Translations under genes and position numbers: made by a program
Part shown: piece by piece, positions 1 to 8,747 of the stretch
Numbering within the stretch: the first letter of the stretch is position 1
Layout: every line of letters begins with the position of its first letter
Notes under the pieces: generated by a model
Seen by the model: the letters and a program-made list of their open reading frames with translations, nothing else
Database searches by the model: none
Told to the model about the DNA's origin: nothing
Source: Ochrobactrum sp. CGA5
GTDB taxonomy: Bacteria > Pseudomonadota > Alphaproteobacteria > Rhizobiales > Rhizobiaceae
DNA length: 64,000 nt
Reading direction: 5' to 3'
Assembly: GCF_006345815.1 (NCBI RefSeq)
Contig: NZ_VCIG01000001.1
Span: forward strand, 124,001-188,000

Positions 1-1
1 G

Positions 2-622
2 CTCATCAACAAGGCCACCCACGGCCAGCGCGTTTTGCGTACCTTGATGATGTTCCCGATGATGTTCTCGCCGGTTCTGGTCGGCTTCCAGTTCAAGTTC
101 ATGTTCAACGACAATATCGGTCTGGTGAACAATGCGTTGCAATCGCTGGGTATCACCGACACCGCCATTCCATGGCTGATCGACGGCAATCTGGCGCTGT
201 TTGCCATTTTGATGGCGGAAGTCTGGATGTCGACCTCAGTATTTGCGATCCTCATTCTGGGCGGCCTTCTGTCCATGCCGCAGGATCCGGTCGAGGCCGC
301 GCGGGTTGATGGCTGTACGCCGTGGCAGACGTTCCGCTATGTCATCTGGCCCTATCTGATGCCGTTCGCCTTCATCGCAATGACCATTCGTTCGCTTGAT
401 GTGGCGCGCGCCTATGACATCGTGAAGATCATGACCGATGGCGGGCCGGCACGGCGAACCGAGCTGATCTGGACGCTGGTCGGCCGTACCGCCTATTCGG
501 ATGCGCAGATGGGCTTGGCCAATGCCATGGCCTATGTCGCGATCCTGCTCTCGATCCTCTTTACTGTAATGTTCTTCCGCAAGCTTGCAGCCGCACGCGC
601 GCAAATCGGAGCGGAGTGGTAA
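2..622 (+). CDS. Sugar ABC transporter permease, MalF-like (5' end outside window)
   Basis: This is the C-terminal 206 residues of an inner-membrane permease; the frame is open from base 2, so the true start lies upstream of the window. It contains several hydrophobic segments and the cytoplasmic EAA loop (EAARVDGCTPWQTF), which docks on the ATPase subunit. The stop TAA is followed 2 bases later by the next permease, and an ATPase comes after that, so these form a MalFGK-type carbohydrate importer (CUT1 class). No binding protein is in the window and it is probably encoded just upstream. The substrate is not visible in the sequence; the downstream enzymes suggest L-fucose or a related deoxy-sugar or sugar acid. 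Confidence 0.9.
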   Translation, partial: LINKATHGQRVLRTLMMFPMMFSPVLVGFQFKFMFNDNIGLVNNALQSLGITDTAIPWLIDGNLALFAILMAEVWMSTSVFAILILGGLLSMPQDPVEAARVDGCTPWQTFRYVIWPYLMPFAFIAMTIRSLDVARAYDIVKIMTDGGPARRTELIWTLVGRTAYSDAQMGLANAMAYVAILLSILFTVMFFRKLAAARAQIGAEW

Positions 623-624
623 TC

Positions 625-1503
625 ATGGCTTCCAAAACCCTCTCTAATAATCAGCATCGCGTGCTACGCCGCGTCAAGAAACTCGCCTATCTCATCGGCC
701 TGTTTCTCGCGATGACAATCATCTGCCTTCCGGGTTTGTGGATCGTGCTGTCTTCGCTGCGTCCGCCGGTCGAAATCATGGCAAAGCCGCCGGTCTGGAT
801 CCCGCAGGAAATCACGCTTGATGCTTATTACGCGATGTTCTCTGGTGCGGGTGGCGGCGGTATCCCGGTATGGGATTATTTCCGCAACTCGCTGATCATC
901 TCGGTCACATCCACCATTATTGCGCTGATCGTCGGCGTGTCGGGCGGCTATGCCTTTGCGCGCTTCCGCTTCTGGGGCAAATCGACAACCTTCCTCGGCC
1001 TCATGCTGACACGCTCGGTGCCAGGCATTGCCCTGTCGCTGCCGCTGTTCATGCTCTATTCGCGCATCGGCATCATCGACACGCATTTTGGTCTGATTGT
1101 CACCTATGTGGCCCTCAACGTGCCTTTCACCATCTGGCTGATTGACGGCTTCTTCCGTCAGGTGCCCAAGGACCTGGCGGAAGCGGCCCAGATTGACGGC
1201 TGCACACGCTGGCAGGCCTTTTGGCAGGTGGAATTTCCACTGGCCGGTCCGGGCATCGCGACCGCAGGCATTTTCGCCTTTCTCACTTCATGGAACGAAT
1301 ATGCGCTGGCTTCCCAGCTTACCCGTTCCGTAAATTCCAAGACCCTTCCTGTCGGTCTTCTCGATTACACCGCTGAATTTACTATCGACTGGCGCGGCAT
1401 GTGCGCACTGGCGGTTGTGATGATTATTCCAGCACTGACCCTCACATTCATCGTCCAGAAGCATCTTGTTGCTGGTCTGACGTTCGGCGCTGTTAAAGGT
1501 TGA
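625..1503 (+). CDS. Sugar ABC transporter permease, MalG-like
   Basis: A 292-residue second permease of the CUT1 importer. It has an N-terminal membrane segment (about residues 20-45), further hydrophobic segments, and the EAA loop EAAQIDGCTRWQAFW near residue 190; it ends in TFGAVKG, the usual C-terminus of MalG-type subunits. I chose the ATG at 625, just after the TAA of the upstream gene; a GTG at 616 is in frame but would overlap that gene. Six bases separate its stop from the ATPase gene, so all three are co-transcribed. Confidence 0.92.
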   Translation: MASKTLSNNQHRVLRRVKKLAYLIGLFLAMTIICLPGLWIVLSSLRPPVEIMAKPPVWIPQEITLDAYYAMFSGAGGGGIPVWDYFRNSLIISVTSTIIALIVGVSGGYAFARFRFWGKSTTFLGLMLTRSVPGIALSLPLFMLYSRIGIIDTHFGLIVTYVALNVPFTIWLIDGFFRQVPKDLAEAAQIDGCTRWQAFWQVEFPLAGPGIATAGIFAFLTSWNEYALASQLTRSVNSKTLPVGLLDYTAEFTIDWRGMCALAVVMIIPALTLTFIVQKHLVAGLTFGAVKG

Positions 1504-1509
1504 TATAAA

Positions 1510-2601
1510 ATGGCTCAGCTTTCCATTAAAAATCTCGTCAAGCGTTATGGCACCGTTGAAGTGGTGCATGGCATCAATCTTGAAATCGCCGACAAGGAAT
1601 TTGTCGCTCTTGTTGGTCCGTCCGGCTGCGGCAAGTCCACGACGCTGCGCATGATTGCGGGTCTTGAGAGCATCTCCGATGGTGCGCTCGAAATCGGCGG
1701 CAAAGTGGTGAACGACCTGCCGCCGCGTGATCGCAACATCTCCATGGTGTTCCAGTCCTATGCGCTCTATCCGCATATGTCGGTACGCGAAAACATGGGC
1801 TTTTCGCTGAAAATCGCCAAACAGTCACAAGCGGAAATCGACCGTCGCGTCAATGAGGCATCCGCTATTCTCGGTCTCGAAGCACTGATGGAGCGGCGCC
1901 CGGCACAGCTTTCGGGTGGTCAGCGCCAGCGCGTTGCCATGGGACGCGCCATTGTGCGTAACCCGGAAGTGTTTCTGTTTGACGAACCGCTTTCCAACCT
2001 TGATGCGAAGCTGCGCACACAGATGCGTACCGAGATCAAGAAACTGCACGCCAAGGTGCAGTCCACCGTCGTTTATGTGACGCATGATCAGGTGGAGGCC
2101 ATGACGCTGGCGGACCGTATTGTCATCATGCGTGACGGTCATATCGAGCAGGTCGGAACGCCCGATGAAGTGTTCAAGCGTCCTGCCACAAAGTTCGTAG
2201 CTGGCTTTATCGGTTCGCCGCCGATGAATATGGCTGAAGCAACTGTGCAAGCGTCAGAGCTGGTTTTTGCCAATGGTGAGCGCCTGCCGGTGCCAGCGCA
2301 GTTTAAGGCCAAGGTCAGCGAAGGTGCTAAAGTTACATTTGGTCTGCGCCCGGATGATCTGTTCCCGAAAGGCCATGGGCTTTCGTCGGGAGACGCCATT
2401 CACGAAGGCAGCTTGCGCGTTTCCATCACCGAGCCACTCGGCAATGAAACACTGGTCTTTGCGGAGTTCGCAGCTAAGGAATGGGTCGCACGTATGCTCA
2501 ACCCGCGTCACCTGCAACCGGGCGAGACTGTTCTTATGCAATTTGATTTGTCGCAAGCGCATCTCTTTGATGCTGCAAGCGGCAAGAGCTTAGCGGTGTA
2601 A
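1510..2601 (+). CDS. Sugar ABC transporter ATP-binding protein (MalK/UgpC type)
   Basis: A 363-residue cytoplasmic ATPase. Walker [10 protein letters not shown] lies at about 36-44, the Q-loop region at [11 protein letters not shown], signature LSGGQRQR near 134, Walker B VFLFDEP near 155 and the H-loop VTHDQ near 190. A C-terminal regulatory/TOBE-like domain of about 125 residues follows, as in MalK and UgpC. The length is usual for the family. It energises the two permeases encoded directly upstream, and the enolase-superfamily gene begins 2 bases after its stop, placing transport and catabolism in one transcript. Confidence 0.94.
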   Translation: MAQLSIKNLVKRYGTVEVVHGINLEIADKEFVALVGPSGCGKSTTLRMIAGLESISDGALEIGGKVVNDLPPRDRNISMVFQSYALYPHMSVRENMGFSLKIAKQSQAEIDRRVNEASAILGLEALMERRPAQLSGGQRQRVAMGRAIVRNPEVFLFDEPLSNLDAKLRTQMRTEIKKLHAKVQSTVVYVTHDQVEAMTLADRIVIMRDGHIEQVGTPDEVFKRPATKFVAGFIGSPPMNMAEATVQASELVFANGERLPVPAQFKAKVSEGAKVTFGLRPDDLFPKGHGLSSGDAIHEGSLRVSITEPLGNETLVFAEFAAKEWVARMLNPRHLQPGETVLMQFDLSQAHLFDAASGKSLAV

Positions 2602-2603
2602 CT

Positions 2604-3719
2604 ATGGCACGGATTGAAAAAGTCGAACTGCGCATGGTTGACCTTCCGCCGAAGATCAAGCGCACCGATGCGATCCAGAGTTTTGTGAGCCAGGAGACTC
2701 CAATCGTCACCATTACTGACAGCGATGGTGCAGTCGGCACGGGCTATAGCTACACCATCGGCACTGGCGGTTCATCTGTCATGCGGTTGTTGAGCGATCA
2801 TCTGGTGCCATTGATTCTTAATGAGGATGCGGATTGCATCGAGGCGATTTGGCGCAAGCTCGAATTTGCAACCCATGCCACAACCATCGGCGCGATCACC
2901 GCTTTGGCGCTCGCTGCCATTGATACGGCCCTTTGGGACTTGCGTGCCAAGAAGCAGAACCTGCCATTGTGGAAACTTGCTGGCGGTGCCAAGGACCGTT
3001 GTCCGCTTTACACGACCGAAGGCGGTTGGCTGCATATCGAAAAAGAAGCGCTGGTCGAGGATGCACTGCAAGCCAAGGCCAAGGGCTTCTCCGGCTCCAA
3101 GGTGAAGATTGGCAAGCCGCATGGTTCGGAAGATTATGCGCGGCTTTCCGCTGTGCGTGCAGCCGTCGGTGATGGTTTTGAAATCATGACGGACTGCAAT
3201 CAGGGCTTTAGCGTTGACGAAGCCATTCGTCGCGCAGAACGCTTGAAGGAGATTGATCTTGCCTGGATTGAAGAGCCGCTTCCGGCGGATGATCTTGACG
3301 GTCATATCCGCCTGACGCGCTCCACCCCGACGCCAATTGCGGTGGGAGAGTCGATCTATTCAATCCGCCATTTCCGCGAATATATGCAGAAGGGGGCTTG
3401 CTCCATCGTGCAGGTGGATGTGGCGCGCATCGGCGGCATCACACCATGGCTGAAAGTGGCGCATGCGGCAGAAGCTTTCGATATTCCGGTCTGCCCGCAT
3501 TTCCTGATGGAACTGCATGTGAGCCTCACTTGTGCGGTGCAGAACGGGCGCTACGTTGAATATATCCCACAGCTTGATGATCTCACCACGAAGGGAATGG
3601 AAATCCGCGACGGCCACGCCATTGCGCCATCAGAGCCGGGCATTGGTATCTCATGGGATTGGGATGCTGTGCGTGCGCGTTCGGTTTCCGAGTTCACCCG
3701 CGAGATCGTGAGGTCATAA
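2604..3719 (+). CDS. Enolase-superfamily (mandelate racemase-like) sugar-acid dehydratase
   Basis: A 371-residue protein of the mandelate racemase/muconate lactonizing enzyme family. The KxK catalytic lysines are in GSKVKIGKP. The three metal ligands appear as the D of MTDCNQG, the E of WIEEPLP and the E of AVGESIYS. A downstream D (VQVDVARIGG) and H (VCPHFLMELH) complete a mandelate racemase-type acid/base set. Family members dehydrate aldonic acids to 2-keto-3-deoxy acids or epimerise substrates. It is distinct from the longer L-fuconate dehydratase at the end of the same operon, so it probably acts on another acid or on an epimer. The exact substrate cannot be read from the sequence. Its stop overlaps the start of the mutarotase gene (TAATG). 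Confidence 0.88.
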   Translation: MARIEKVELRMVDLPPKIKRTDAIQSFVSQETPIVTITDSDGAVGTGYSYTIGTGGSSVMRLLSDHLVPLILNEDADCIEAIWRKLEFATHATTIGAITALALAAIDTALWDLRAKKQNLPLWKLAGGAKDRCPLYTTEGGWLHIEKEALVEDALQAKAKGFSGSKVKIGKPHGSEDYARLSAVRAAVGDGFEIMTDCNQGFSVDEAIRRAERLKEIDLAWIEEPLPADDLDGHIRLTRSTPTPIAVGESIYSIRHFREYMQKGACSIVQVDVARIGGITPWLKVAHAAEAFDIPVCPHFLMELHVSLTCAVQNGRYVEYIPQLDDLTTKGMEIRDGHAIAPSEPGIGISWDWDAVRARSVSEFTREIVRS

Positions 3720-4063
3720 TGGCTCAGAGCCAGAAACAAAGAATGGGGATGGTGATCGGGCTGAAGCCTGAGAAGATCGCAGAGTATAAAAAGCTGCACG
3801 CGAGCGTGTGGCCGGAAATTCTGGCGCTCATTTCCGAGTGTAACATCACCAATTACACGATCTTTCTCAAAGAGCCTGAAAACCTGCTGTTTGGCACATG
3901 GGAATATGTCGGCACGGACTTTAGAGCTGACATGAAGAAAATGGCCGACGATCCTAAAAATCAGGAATGGTGGTCGGTCTGCATGCCGTGCCAGAAGCCG
4001 CTCGAAACCCGCAAAGAGGGCGAGTGGTGGGCCATGATGGAGGAGGTTTTCCATCATGACTGA
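3719..4063 (+). CDS. L-rhamnose/L-fucose mutarotase family protein
   Basis: A 114-residue protein of the RhaM family (small dimeric alpha/beta-barrel), which interconverts alpha and beta anomers of deoxy-sugars. The family region YKKLHASVWPE near the N-terminus holds the putative acid/base His and Tyr, and aromatic pairs follow (EWW, EWWAMM). The start ATG overlaps the TAA of the previous gene, giving tight coupling; longer in-frame starts upstream lie inside that gene and were not used. The last 8 bases overlap the next gene. Family members act on L-rhamnose or L-fucose, and the neighbouring L-fuconate enzymes favour L-fucose here (inference). Confidence 0.85.
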   Translation: MAQSQKQRMGMVIGLKPEKIAEYKKLHASVWPEILALISECNITNYTIFLKEPENLLFGTWEYVGTDFRADMKKMADDPKNQEWWSVCMPCQKPLETRKEGEWWAMMEEVFHHD

Positions 4064-5135
4064 AGCCTTCGATCCGAAATCCCTGCGCCAGTGGTGGGCC
4101 AAGCCCGCACAGCCGAAGCCCATCGTGATTTTCGGCGCGGGCAGCATTGTCGGCGACGCGCATATGCCAGCCTACAAACAGGGTGGTTTTCCGGTTGCCG
4201 GCATTTTCGATCCCAATCTGGACAAGGCGTCAGCGCTTGCAGACCAGTGGGGTGTAAAGGCTTTTGCAAGCCTTGAGGAAGCGATTGCGGTTGAAGGCGC
4301 TGTCTTCGATCTGGCGACGCCACCGTCGGCCCACATGTCGATCCTGTCGCAATTGCCGGAAGGTTCTGCGTGTCTCATCCAGAAGCCGATGGGCAGCGAC
4401 CTTGCTGCGGCCACGGAAATTCTGAAGGTCTGCCGTGCGCGCGATCTGAAAGCGGCGGTGAATTTCCAGTTGCGCTTTGCGCCGATGATGCAGGCACTTT
4501 ACGACGCGGTCGATAAAGGCTTGCTTGGTGAAGTGGTGGATTTCGATGCGTGGCTGGCGCTAGCGACCCCTTGGGGGCTTTGGCCTTTTCTCAAGGGGCT
4601 GCCGCGTATTGAGATTGCCATGCATTCGATTCATTATCTGGATTTTGTGCGTGGGCTGCTCGGCAATCCGCAAGGCGTTCATGCCAAGACCATTGGCCAT
4701 CCCGATCACGAAGTCGCCCAGACCCGCACGGCCGCAATCCTCGATTATGGCGACCGCGTGCGTTGCGCTTTGTCGATCAATCACGACCATGATTTGGGCC
4801 GCAAGTTTCAGGCCTGCGAGTTCCGCATCTGCGGTACCGAGGGCGCGGCCTACGTGAAACTTGGCGTCAATCTCGACTATCCGCATGGCGAGCCCGATGA
4901 ATTGTGGATCAGGCCAAAGGGCGGTGATGACTGGGTGTCCGTGCCGCTGGAAGGCGCATGGTTCCCGGACGCTTTCCTCAATCGTATGGCACAGTTGCAG
5001 TGCTTTGCGACCGGCGAAGACGCAGAACTGATCGGCTCCGTTGAAGATGCCTGGCATACCATGGCACTGGTCGAAGCGGCCTATCAGTCAAGTGCAGCGC
5101 CCGCCACGCCGCTGGCTGCAAAACCGGAGTTTTGA
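4056..5135 (+). CDS. Gfo/Idh/MocA-family NAD(P)-dependent oxidoreductase
   Basis: A 359-residue cytoplasmic dehydrogenase. An N-terminal Rossmann motif, [15 protein letters not shown] (about 25-40), is followed by the family's ATPPSAH segment and a QKPMG motif. In most relatives that motif is EKP, so the usual E is replaced by Q here. The C-terminal alpha/beta domain carries a candidate catalytic His in MHSIHYLDF. The family oxidises or reduces sugars and cyclitols. In this operon it could act on the free sugar (for example as an aldose 1-dehydrogenase), but that is inference. It overlaps the mutarotase gene by 8 bases. Confidence 0.86.
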   Translation: MTEAFDPKSLRQWWAKPAQPKPIVIFGAGSIVGDAHMPAYKQGGFPVAGIFDPNLDKASALADQWGVKAFASLEEAIAVEGAVFDLATPPSAHMSILSQLPEGSACLIQKPMGSDLAAATEILKVCRARDLKAAVNFQLRFAPMMQALYDAVDKGLLGEVVDFDAWLALATPWGLWPFLKGLPRIEIAMHSIHYLDFVRGLLGNPQGVHAKTIGHPDHEVAQTRTAAILDYGDRVRCALSINHDHDLGRKFQACEFRICGTEGAAYVKLGVNLDYPHGEPDELWIRPKGGDDWVSVPLEGAWFPDAFLNRMAQLQCFATGEDAELIGSVEDAWHTMALVEAAYQSSAAPATPLAAKPEF

Positions 5136-5137
5136 TC

Positions 5138-5584
5138 ATGTCTGAACAGACGATCTATTTTGAAGATTATGAGCTTGAGGCTCAGCGTATTACCTATGGC
5201 CGCACGATCACCGAAACGGATTTCGTGGTTCACGCTGGTCATACGGGCGATTTCTTTCCACACCACATGGATGCGGAATTTGCCAAGACATTGCCGGGCG
5301 GCCAGCGTATTGCCCACGGCACAATGATCTTTGCAATCGGTGTTGGGCTGACTGCAACGCTGATTAACCCTGTTGCGTTTTCCTATGGCTATGACCGCCT
5401 TCGGTTCGTGCGTCCGGTACATATCGGCGATACGATCCGCACACGCGTGACGATCAGCGCTAAGGAAGACGACCCGAAACGCGCAAATATGGGCCGTGTA
5501 ACCGAACGGTGTGAAGTGCTTAATCAGCGGGACGAAGTGGTGCTGGCATGCGACCACATCCTGCTTGTTGAACGGAAGGCATGA
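5138..5584 (+). CDS. MaoC-like hot-dog dehydratase family protein
   Basis: A 148-residue MaoC-domain protein (hot-dog fold). Relatives include R-specific enoyl-CoA hydratases and dehydratase domains. The hydratase-2 signature region is seen as [18 protein letters not shown], with the Asp/His pair expected for catalysis, followed by [15 protein letters not shown] chose the ATG at 5138, after the TGA of the preceding gene; a TTG 6 bases earlier is possible. Its end overlaps the SDR gene (ATGA). A CoA-type hydratase is unexpected in a sugar-acid operon with no CoA ligase in view, so its role here is unknown. Confidence 0.82.
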   Translation: MSEQTIYFEDYELEAQRITYGRTITETDFVVHAGHTGDFFPHHMDAEFAKTLPGGQRIAHGTMIFAIGVGLTATLINPVAFSYGYDRLRFVRPVHIGDTIRTRVTISAKEDDPKRANMGRVTERCEVLNQRDEVVLACDHILLVERKA

Positions 5585-6321
5585 AAATGACGATACGATT
5601 TGATGGGAAAACTGCGCTGGTCACAGCCGCAGCGCAAGGCATTGGCCGTGCAAGCGCGCTTGCATTTGCGCAAGCCGGCGCAAAAATCTATGCGACCGAC
5701 ATCAACGAGACAGCCCTCAAAGAGATTGAAGGCATTTCGGGCATCATCACGCGCAAGCTTAACGTGCTGGATGACGCAGCCGTTAAGGCACTCGTCGCCG
5801 AAATCGGCCAGGTTGATGTTCTTTTTAATTGCGCGGGCGTAGTCCATGGCGGTTCGATCCTTGAAATGAAGGACGAAGATCTTGATTTTGCGATCAACCT
5901 CAACGTGAAGGCGATGATCCGTACCATTCAGGCCGTGCTGCCGGGCATGCTGGAAAGGCAGGATGGTTCGATCGTCAACATGGCGTCTGTTGCTTCGAGC
6001 GTCAAAGGCGTGCCGAACCGCTTTGCCTATGGTGTCACCAAGGCTGCCGTTATAGGTCTGACCAAGGCTGTCGCTGCCGACTATGTTGCCAAGGGCATCC
6101 GCTGCAACGCGATCTGCCCCGGCACAGTTGAAAGCCCGTCATTGCAGGATCGTCTGCGCGCGCAGGGCGACTATGAAGAACAGCGCGCCGCTTTCATTGC
6201 ACGCCAGCCAATTGGCCGTATAGGTCAGCCGGAAGAGATCGCCGATCTCGCGGTGTATCTCGCAGGCGCAACTTACACGACGGGTCAAGCGTATAACATC
6301 GACGGCGGCTGGACAATTTAG
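5581..6321 (+). CDS. SDR dehydrogenase, probable 2-keto-3-deoxy-L-fuconate dehydrogenase
   Basis: A 246-residue classical short-chain dehydrogenase. The cofactor motif [10 protein letters not shown] lies near residues 12-21, CAGVVHGG follows the NAG position, the catalytic Ser is in NMASVAS, and the Tyr/Lys pair is YGVTK. The C-terminus [12 protein letters not shown] is typical. In the non-phosphorylating L-fucose pathway an SDR of this size oxidises 2-keto-3-deoxy-L-fuconate to the 2,4-diketo acid. The hydrolase and L-fuconate dehydratase genes that follow make that assignment likely; it rests on context and general resemblance. Confidence 0.88.
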   Translation: MKMTIRFDGKTALVTAAAQGIGRASALAFAQAGAKIYATDINETALKEIEGISGIITRKLNVLDDAAVKALVAEIGQVDVLFNCAGVVHGGSILEMKDEDLDFAINLNVKAMIRTIQAVLPGMLERQDGSIVNMASVASSVKGVPNRFAYGVTKAAVIGLTKAVAADYVAKGIRCNAICPGTVESPSLQDRLRAQGDYEEQRAAFIARQPIGRIGQPEEIADLAVYLAGATYTTGQAYNIDGGWTI

Positions 6322-6373
6322 AGTAGTCGATATTCAGGCTCTGGCGGCCTGCAAATGGCGGTTTTCTTCGCTT

Positions 6374-6410
6374 CCGGTGCTCATGTACCTTTAAGTACAC
6401 CCCGCTCCGG
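6374..6410. repeat. Intergenic imperfect palindrome centred on TGTAC/GTACA
   Basis: The SDR-hydrolase gap holds an imperfect palindrome. The inner stem is TGTAC (6384-6388) with GTACA (6395-6399) around a 6-base CTTTAA loop, flanked by CCGG blocks at 6374 and 6407. Such GTAC-centred intergenic palindromes recur in many proteobacterial genomes. It has no T-run, so it is not an obvious intrinsic terminator; it may be an mRNA processing or stability element within the operon. Confidence 0.5.
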
Positions 6411-6499
6411 TTCTCGAAAAACACCATCTTCGGCGCACCACAGGCAGAATCTCGACCACCCTTAGCCCCACTTTTTTCATCCTCACAAGGAGTAAGCGC

Positions 6500-7345
6500 A
6501 TGAAATTTCTTCGCTATGGCGACACCGGCCAGGAAAAGCCGGGCCTTCTCGATGCAGACGGCAATATCCGTGATCTCTCTGCCCATGTCAGCGATCTGTC
6601 GGGTGCCGTTCTCAGCCCTGAAGCACTCGCCAAGCTCGGTGCGCTGGATGTCAATGCACTGCCAAAGGTCGAAGGCAACCCGCGCCTTGGCCCATGCGTT
6701 GCAGGCACCGGCAAGTTCATCTGCATCGGCCTCAACTATGCCGATCACGCAGCAGAATCCGGCATGGCTGTGCCACCGGAGCCGGTCATCTTCATGAAGG
6801 CCACCTCGGCCATCGTCGGCCCGAATGATGATCTGCTGATCCCGCGCGGCTCTGAAAAGACCGACTGGGAAGTCGAACTCGGCATCGTTATCGGCAAGAC
6901 CGCAAAATACGTCTCGGAAGAGGACGCGCTGGATTATGTTGCTGGCTACTGCACGCTGCATGATGTGTCAGAGCGCGCTTTCCAGATCGAGCGCGCCGGT
7001 CAGTGGACCAAGGGCAAGTCCTGCGACACGTTTGGCCCAACTGGCCCATGGCTTGTCACGAAGGACGAAGTTGCCGACCCGCAGAACCTCAAAATGTGGC
7101 TCACTGTCAATGGCGAAACCATGCAGGACGGCTCGACCAAGACCATGGTCTATGGCGTGCGTTACCTCGTTTCCTATCTCTCGCAGTTCATGTCGCTACA
7201 GCCGGGCGATATCATCTCCACCGGCACGCCTCCCGGCGTCGGCATGGGCATGAAGCCACCGCGCTATCTCAAGGCTGGCGACACTGTCGAACTCGGTATT
7301 GAAGGTCTCGGTACGCAAAAGCAGAACGTGCGCGCTGACGTTTAA
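6500..7345 (+). CDS. Fumarylacetoacetase-family hydrolase, probable 2,4-diketo-3-deoxy-L-fuconate hydrolase
   Basis: A 281-residue FAH-fold enzyme: an N-terminal domain of about 70 residues, then the catalytic domain. Visible motifs are GLNYADHAAESG, the metal-ligand segment DWEVELGIVIGK, FTIERAGQW-like text at AFQIERAGQWTKGKS and the C-terminal STGTPPGVGMG. FAH-family enzymes cleave C-C bonds of diketo acids using Mg2+ or Mn2+. Next to an L-fuconate dehydratase and an SDR, it is expected to split 2,4-diketo-3-deoxy-L-fuconate into pyruvate and L-lactate. It starts with ATG behind AAGGAGTAAGC, a strong ribosome-binding site. Genes of this type are often annotated loosely as ureidoglycolate lyase. 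Confidence 0.87.
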   Translation: MKFLRYGDTGQEKPGLLDADGNIRDLSAHVSDLSGAVLSPEALAKLGALDVNALPKVEGNPRLGPCVAGTGKFICIGLNYADHAAESGMAVPPEPVIFMKATSAIVGPNDDLLIPRGSEKTDWEVELGIVIGKTAKYVSEEDALDYVAGYCTLHDVSERAFQIERAGQWTKGKSCDTFGPTGPWLVTKDEVADPQNLKMWLTVNGETMQDGSTKTMVYGVRYLVSYLSQFMSLQPGDIISTGTPPGVGMGMKPPRYLKAGDTVELGIEGLGTQKQNVRADV

Positions 7346-7352
7346 TTTTTTT

Positions 7353-7397
7353 GAGCTTGATCTCTAAAACCGGTCTCCATTTTTGGGGATCATGCTC
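7353..7397 (-). repeat. Interspersed 43-45-bp palindromic repeat (family 1), copy 1
   Basis: On the minus strand this reads GAGCAT...ACCGGTTTT...AGCTC, an imperfect inverted repeat. It matches three other copies in the window (14069-14111, 30515-30557, 48285-48327) in length and in the core GAAAA-GTG-AAACCGGTTTT. All copies lie between genes, and this one fills the gap before the L-fuconate dehydratase gene. Similar elements are widespread in Rhizobiales genomes (established knowledge); their function is not settled. Confidence 0.6.
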
Positions 7398-7414
7398 AGA
7401 TCACGGAATCAAAC

Positions 7415-8692
7415 ATGACGAAAATTACTGATCTGCGCGTCTTCGATCTGCGCTTCCCGACTTCGCAAAGTCTGGACGGTTCTGACGCGATGAATCCCGA
7501 CCCGGACTATTCAGCGGCTTATGTCATTCTCGATACGGATGACGAGGCGCTGAAGGGCCATGGCCTCACCTTCACCATCGGTCGCGGCAACGACATCTGC
7601 TGTCAGGCTATTCTTGCCATGCGCCACCTCGTTGTGGGTGCCTCGCTGGAAGACTTCCGCGCGGCACCTGGAAAATTCTGGCGCTATCTGACCGGCGACA
7701 GCCAGTTGCGCTGGATCGGTCCAGACAAGGGCGCTATGCATCTTGCCACCGGCGCTGTCGTCAATGCTTTCTGGGATCTGCTGGCAAAGCAGTCCGGCAA
7801 GCCCGTGTGGCGGCTTGTCGGCGACATGTCGCCGGAAGAAATCGCCGATATCGTCGATTATCGCTACCTCACCGATGCGCTGACACGTGACGAGGCTATT
7901 GAAATCCTTCGCAAGGCGGAATCCGGCAAGGCCGAACGTATCGCCAAGCTCGAAAGTGAAGGCTATGCCTGCTACACAACTTCGGCTGGCTGGCTCGGCT
8001 ATGATGACGACAAGCTGCGTCGTCTGTGTCAGGAAGCTATCGACGAGGGCTTCAACCACGTGAAGATGAAGGTTGGCCGTGATCTCGAAGACGATATCCG
8101 TCGTCTGACCATCGCTCGCGAAGTGATCGGCCCCGATCGCTATCTGATGATTGATGCCAACCAGGTCTGGGAAGTCGATCAGGCGATTGAGTGGGTCAAC
8201 AAGCTTGCCTTCTCCAAGCCGTTCTTCATCGAAGAACCAACCAGCCCGGACGATGTTGCAGGCCATCGCAAGATTCGCGAAGCCATTGGCGATGTGAAGG
8301 TTGCGACCGGTGAAATGTGCCAGAACCGCATCATGTTCAAGCAGTTTATCGCTGAAGGTGCTATCGACATTGTTCAGATCGACTCGTGCCGTATGGGTGG
8401 TTTGAATGAAGTTCTGGCCGTGCTGCTGATTGCTGCTAAGTTTGGCAAGCCGGTTTGGCCACATGCAGGTGGCGTTGGCTTGTGTGAATATGTGCAGCAT
8501 CTGTCGATGATCGACTATGTCGCCGTTTCAGGCACCAAGGAAGGCCGCGTGATCGAATATGTCGATCATCTGCACGAACACTTCATCGATCCATGTGTTA
8601 TCAAGGATGCGGCTTATATGCCGCCATCACTGCCGGGCTTCTCAATTGAAATGAAGCCACAGTCGATTGCGGACTATACCTTCAAGGGTTGA
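7415..8692 (+). CDS. L-fuconate dehydratase (enolase superfamily)
   Basis: A 425-residue enolase-superfamily enzyme, close to the length of known L-fuconate dehydratases. The catalytic lysines are in HVKMKVGRD. Metal ligands are the D of MIDANQVW, the E of FIEEPTSPDD and the E of VATGEMCQN. The Asp/His acid-base pair is in VQIDSCRMGG and PVWPHAGGVGLCEY, and a C-terminal acidic residue lies in RVIEYVDHLHEHF. The SAGWLGYDDDKL segment is characteristic of this clade. It converts L-fuconate to 2-keto-3-deoxy-L-fuconate, feeding the SDR and FAH-type enzymes upstream. An L-fuconolactonase was not found in the window. Confidence 0.9.
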   Translation: MTKITDLRVFDLRFPTSQSLDGSDAMNPDPDYSAAYVILDTDDEALKGHGLTFTIGRGNDICCQAILAMRHLVVGASLEDFRAAPGKFWRYLTGDSQLRWIGPDKGAMHLATGAVVNAFWDLLAKQSGKPVWRLVGDMSPEEIADIVDYRYLTDALTRDEAIEILRKAESGKAERIAKLESEGYACYTTSAGWLGYDDDKLRRLCQEAIDEGFNHVKMKVGRDLEDDIRRLTIAREVIGPDRYLMIDANQVWEVDQAIEWVNKLAFSKPFFIEEPTSPDDVAGHRKIREAIGDVKVATGEMCQNRIMFKQFIAEGAIDIVQIDSCRMGGLNEVLAVLLIAAKFGKPVWPHAGGVGLCEYVQHLSMIDYVAVSGTKEGRVIEYVDHLHEHFIDPCVIKDAAYMPPSLPGFSIEMKPQSIADYTFKG

Positions 8693-8714
8693 GAGCCGGT
8701 TTTCGGATGTCTTG

Positions 8715-8744
8715 AAAGGCCGCGCTGAAAAGTGCGGCCTTTTT
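8715..8744. terminator. Bidirectional intrinsic terminator
   Basis: A perfect 9-bp stem AAAGGCCGC / GCGGCCTTT (8715-8723 with 8734-8742) with a 10-base loop is followed by T residues. The stem begins and ends with A and T runs, so it can work for both the fucose-type operon (+) and the convergent transporter gene (-), whose stop lies 4 bases beyond. Confidence 0.85.
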
Positions 8745-8747
8745 GCT

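Noticed and set aside
7511-8500. 329-codon minus-strand frame
   Set aside because: Fully antisense to the L-fuconate dehydratase gene, which has all catalytic motifs.
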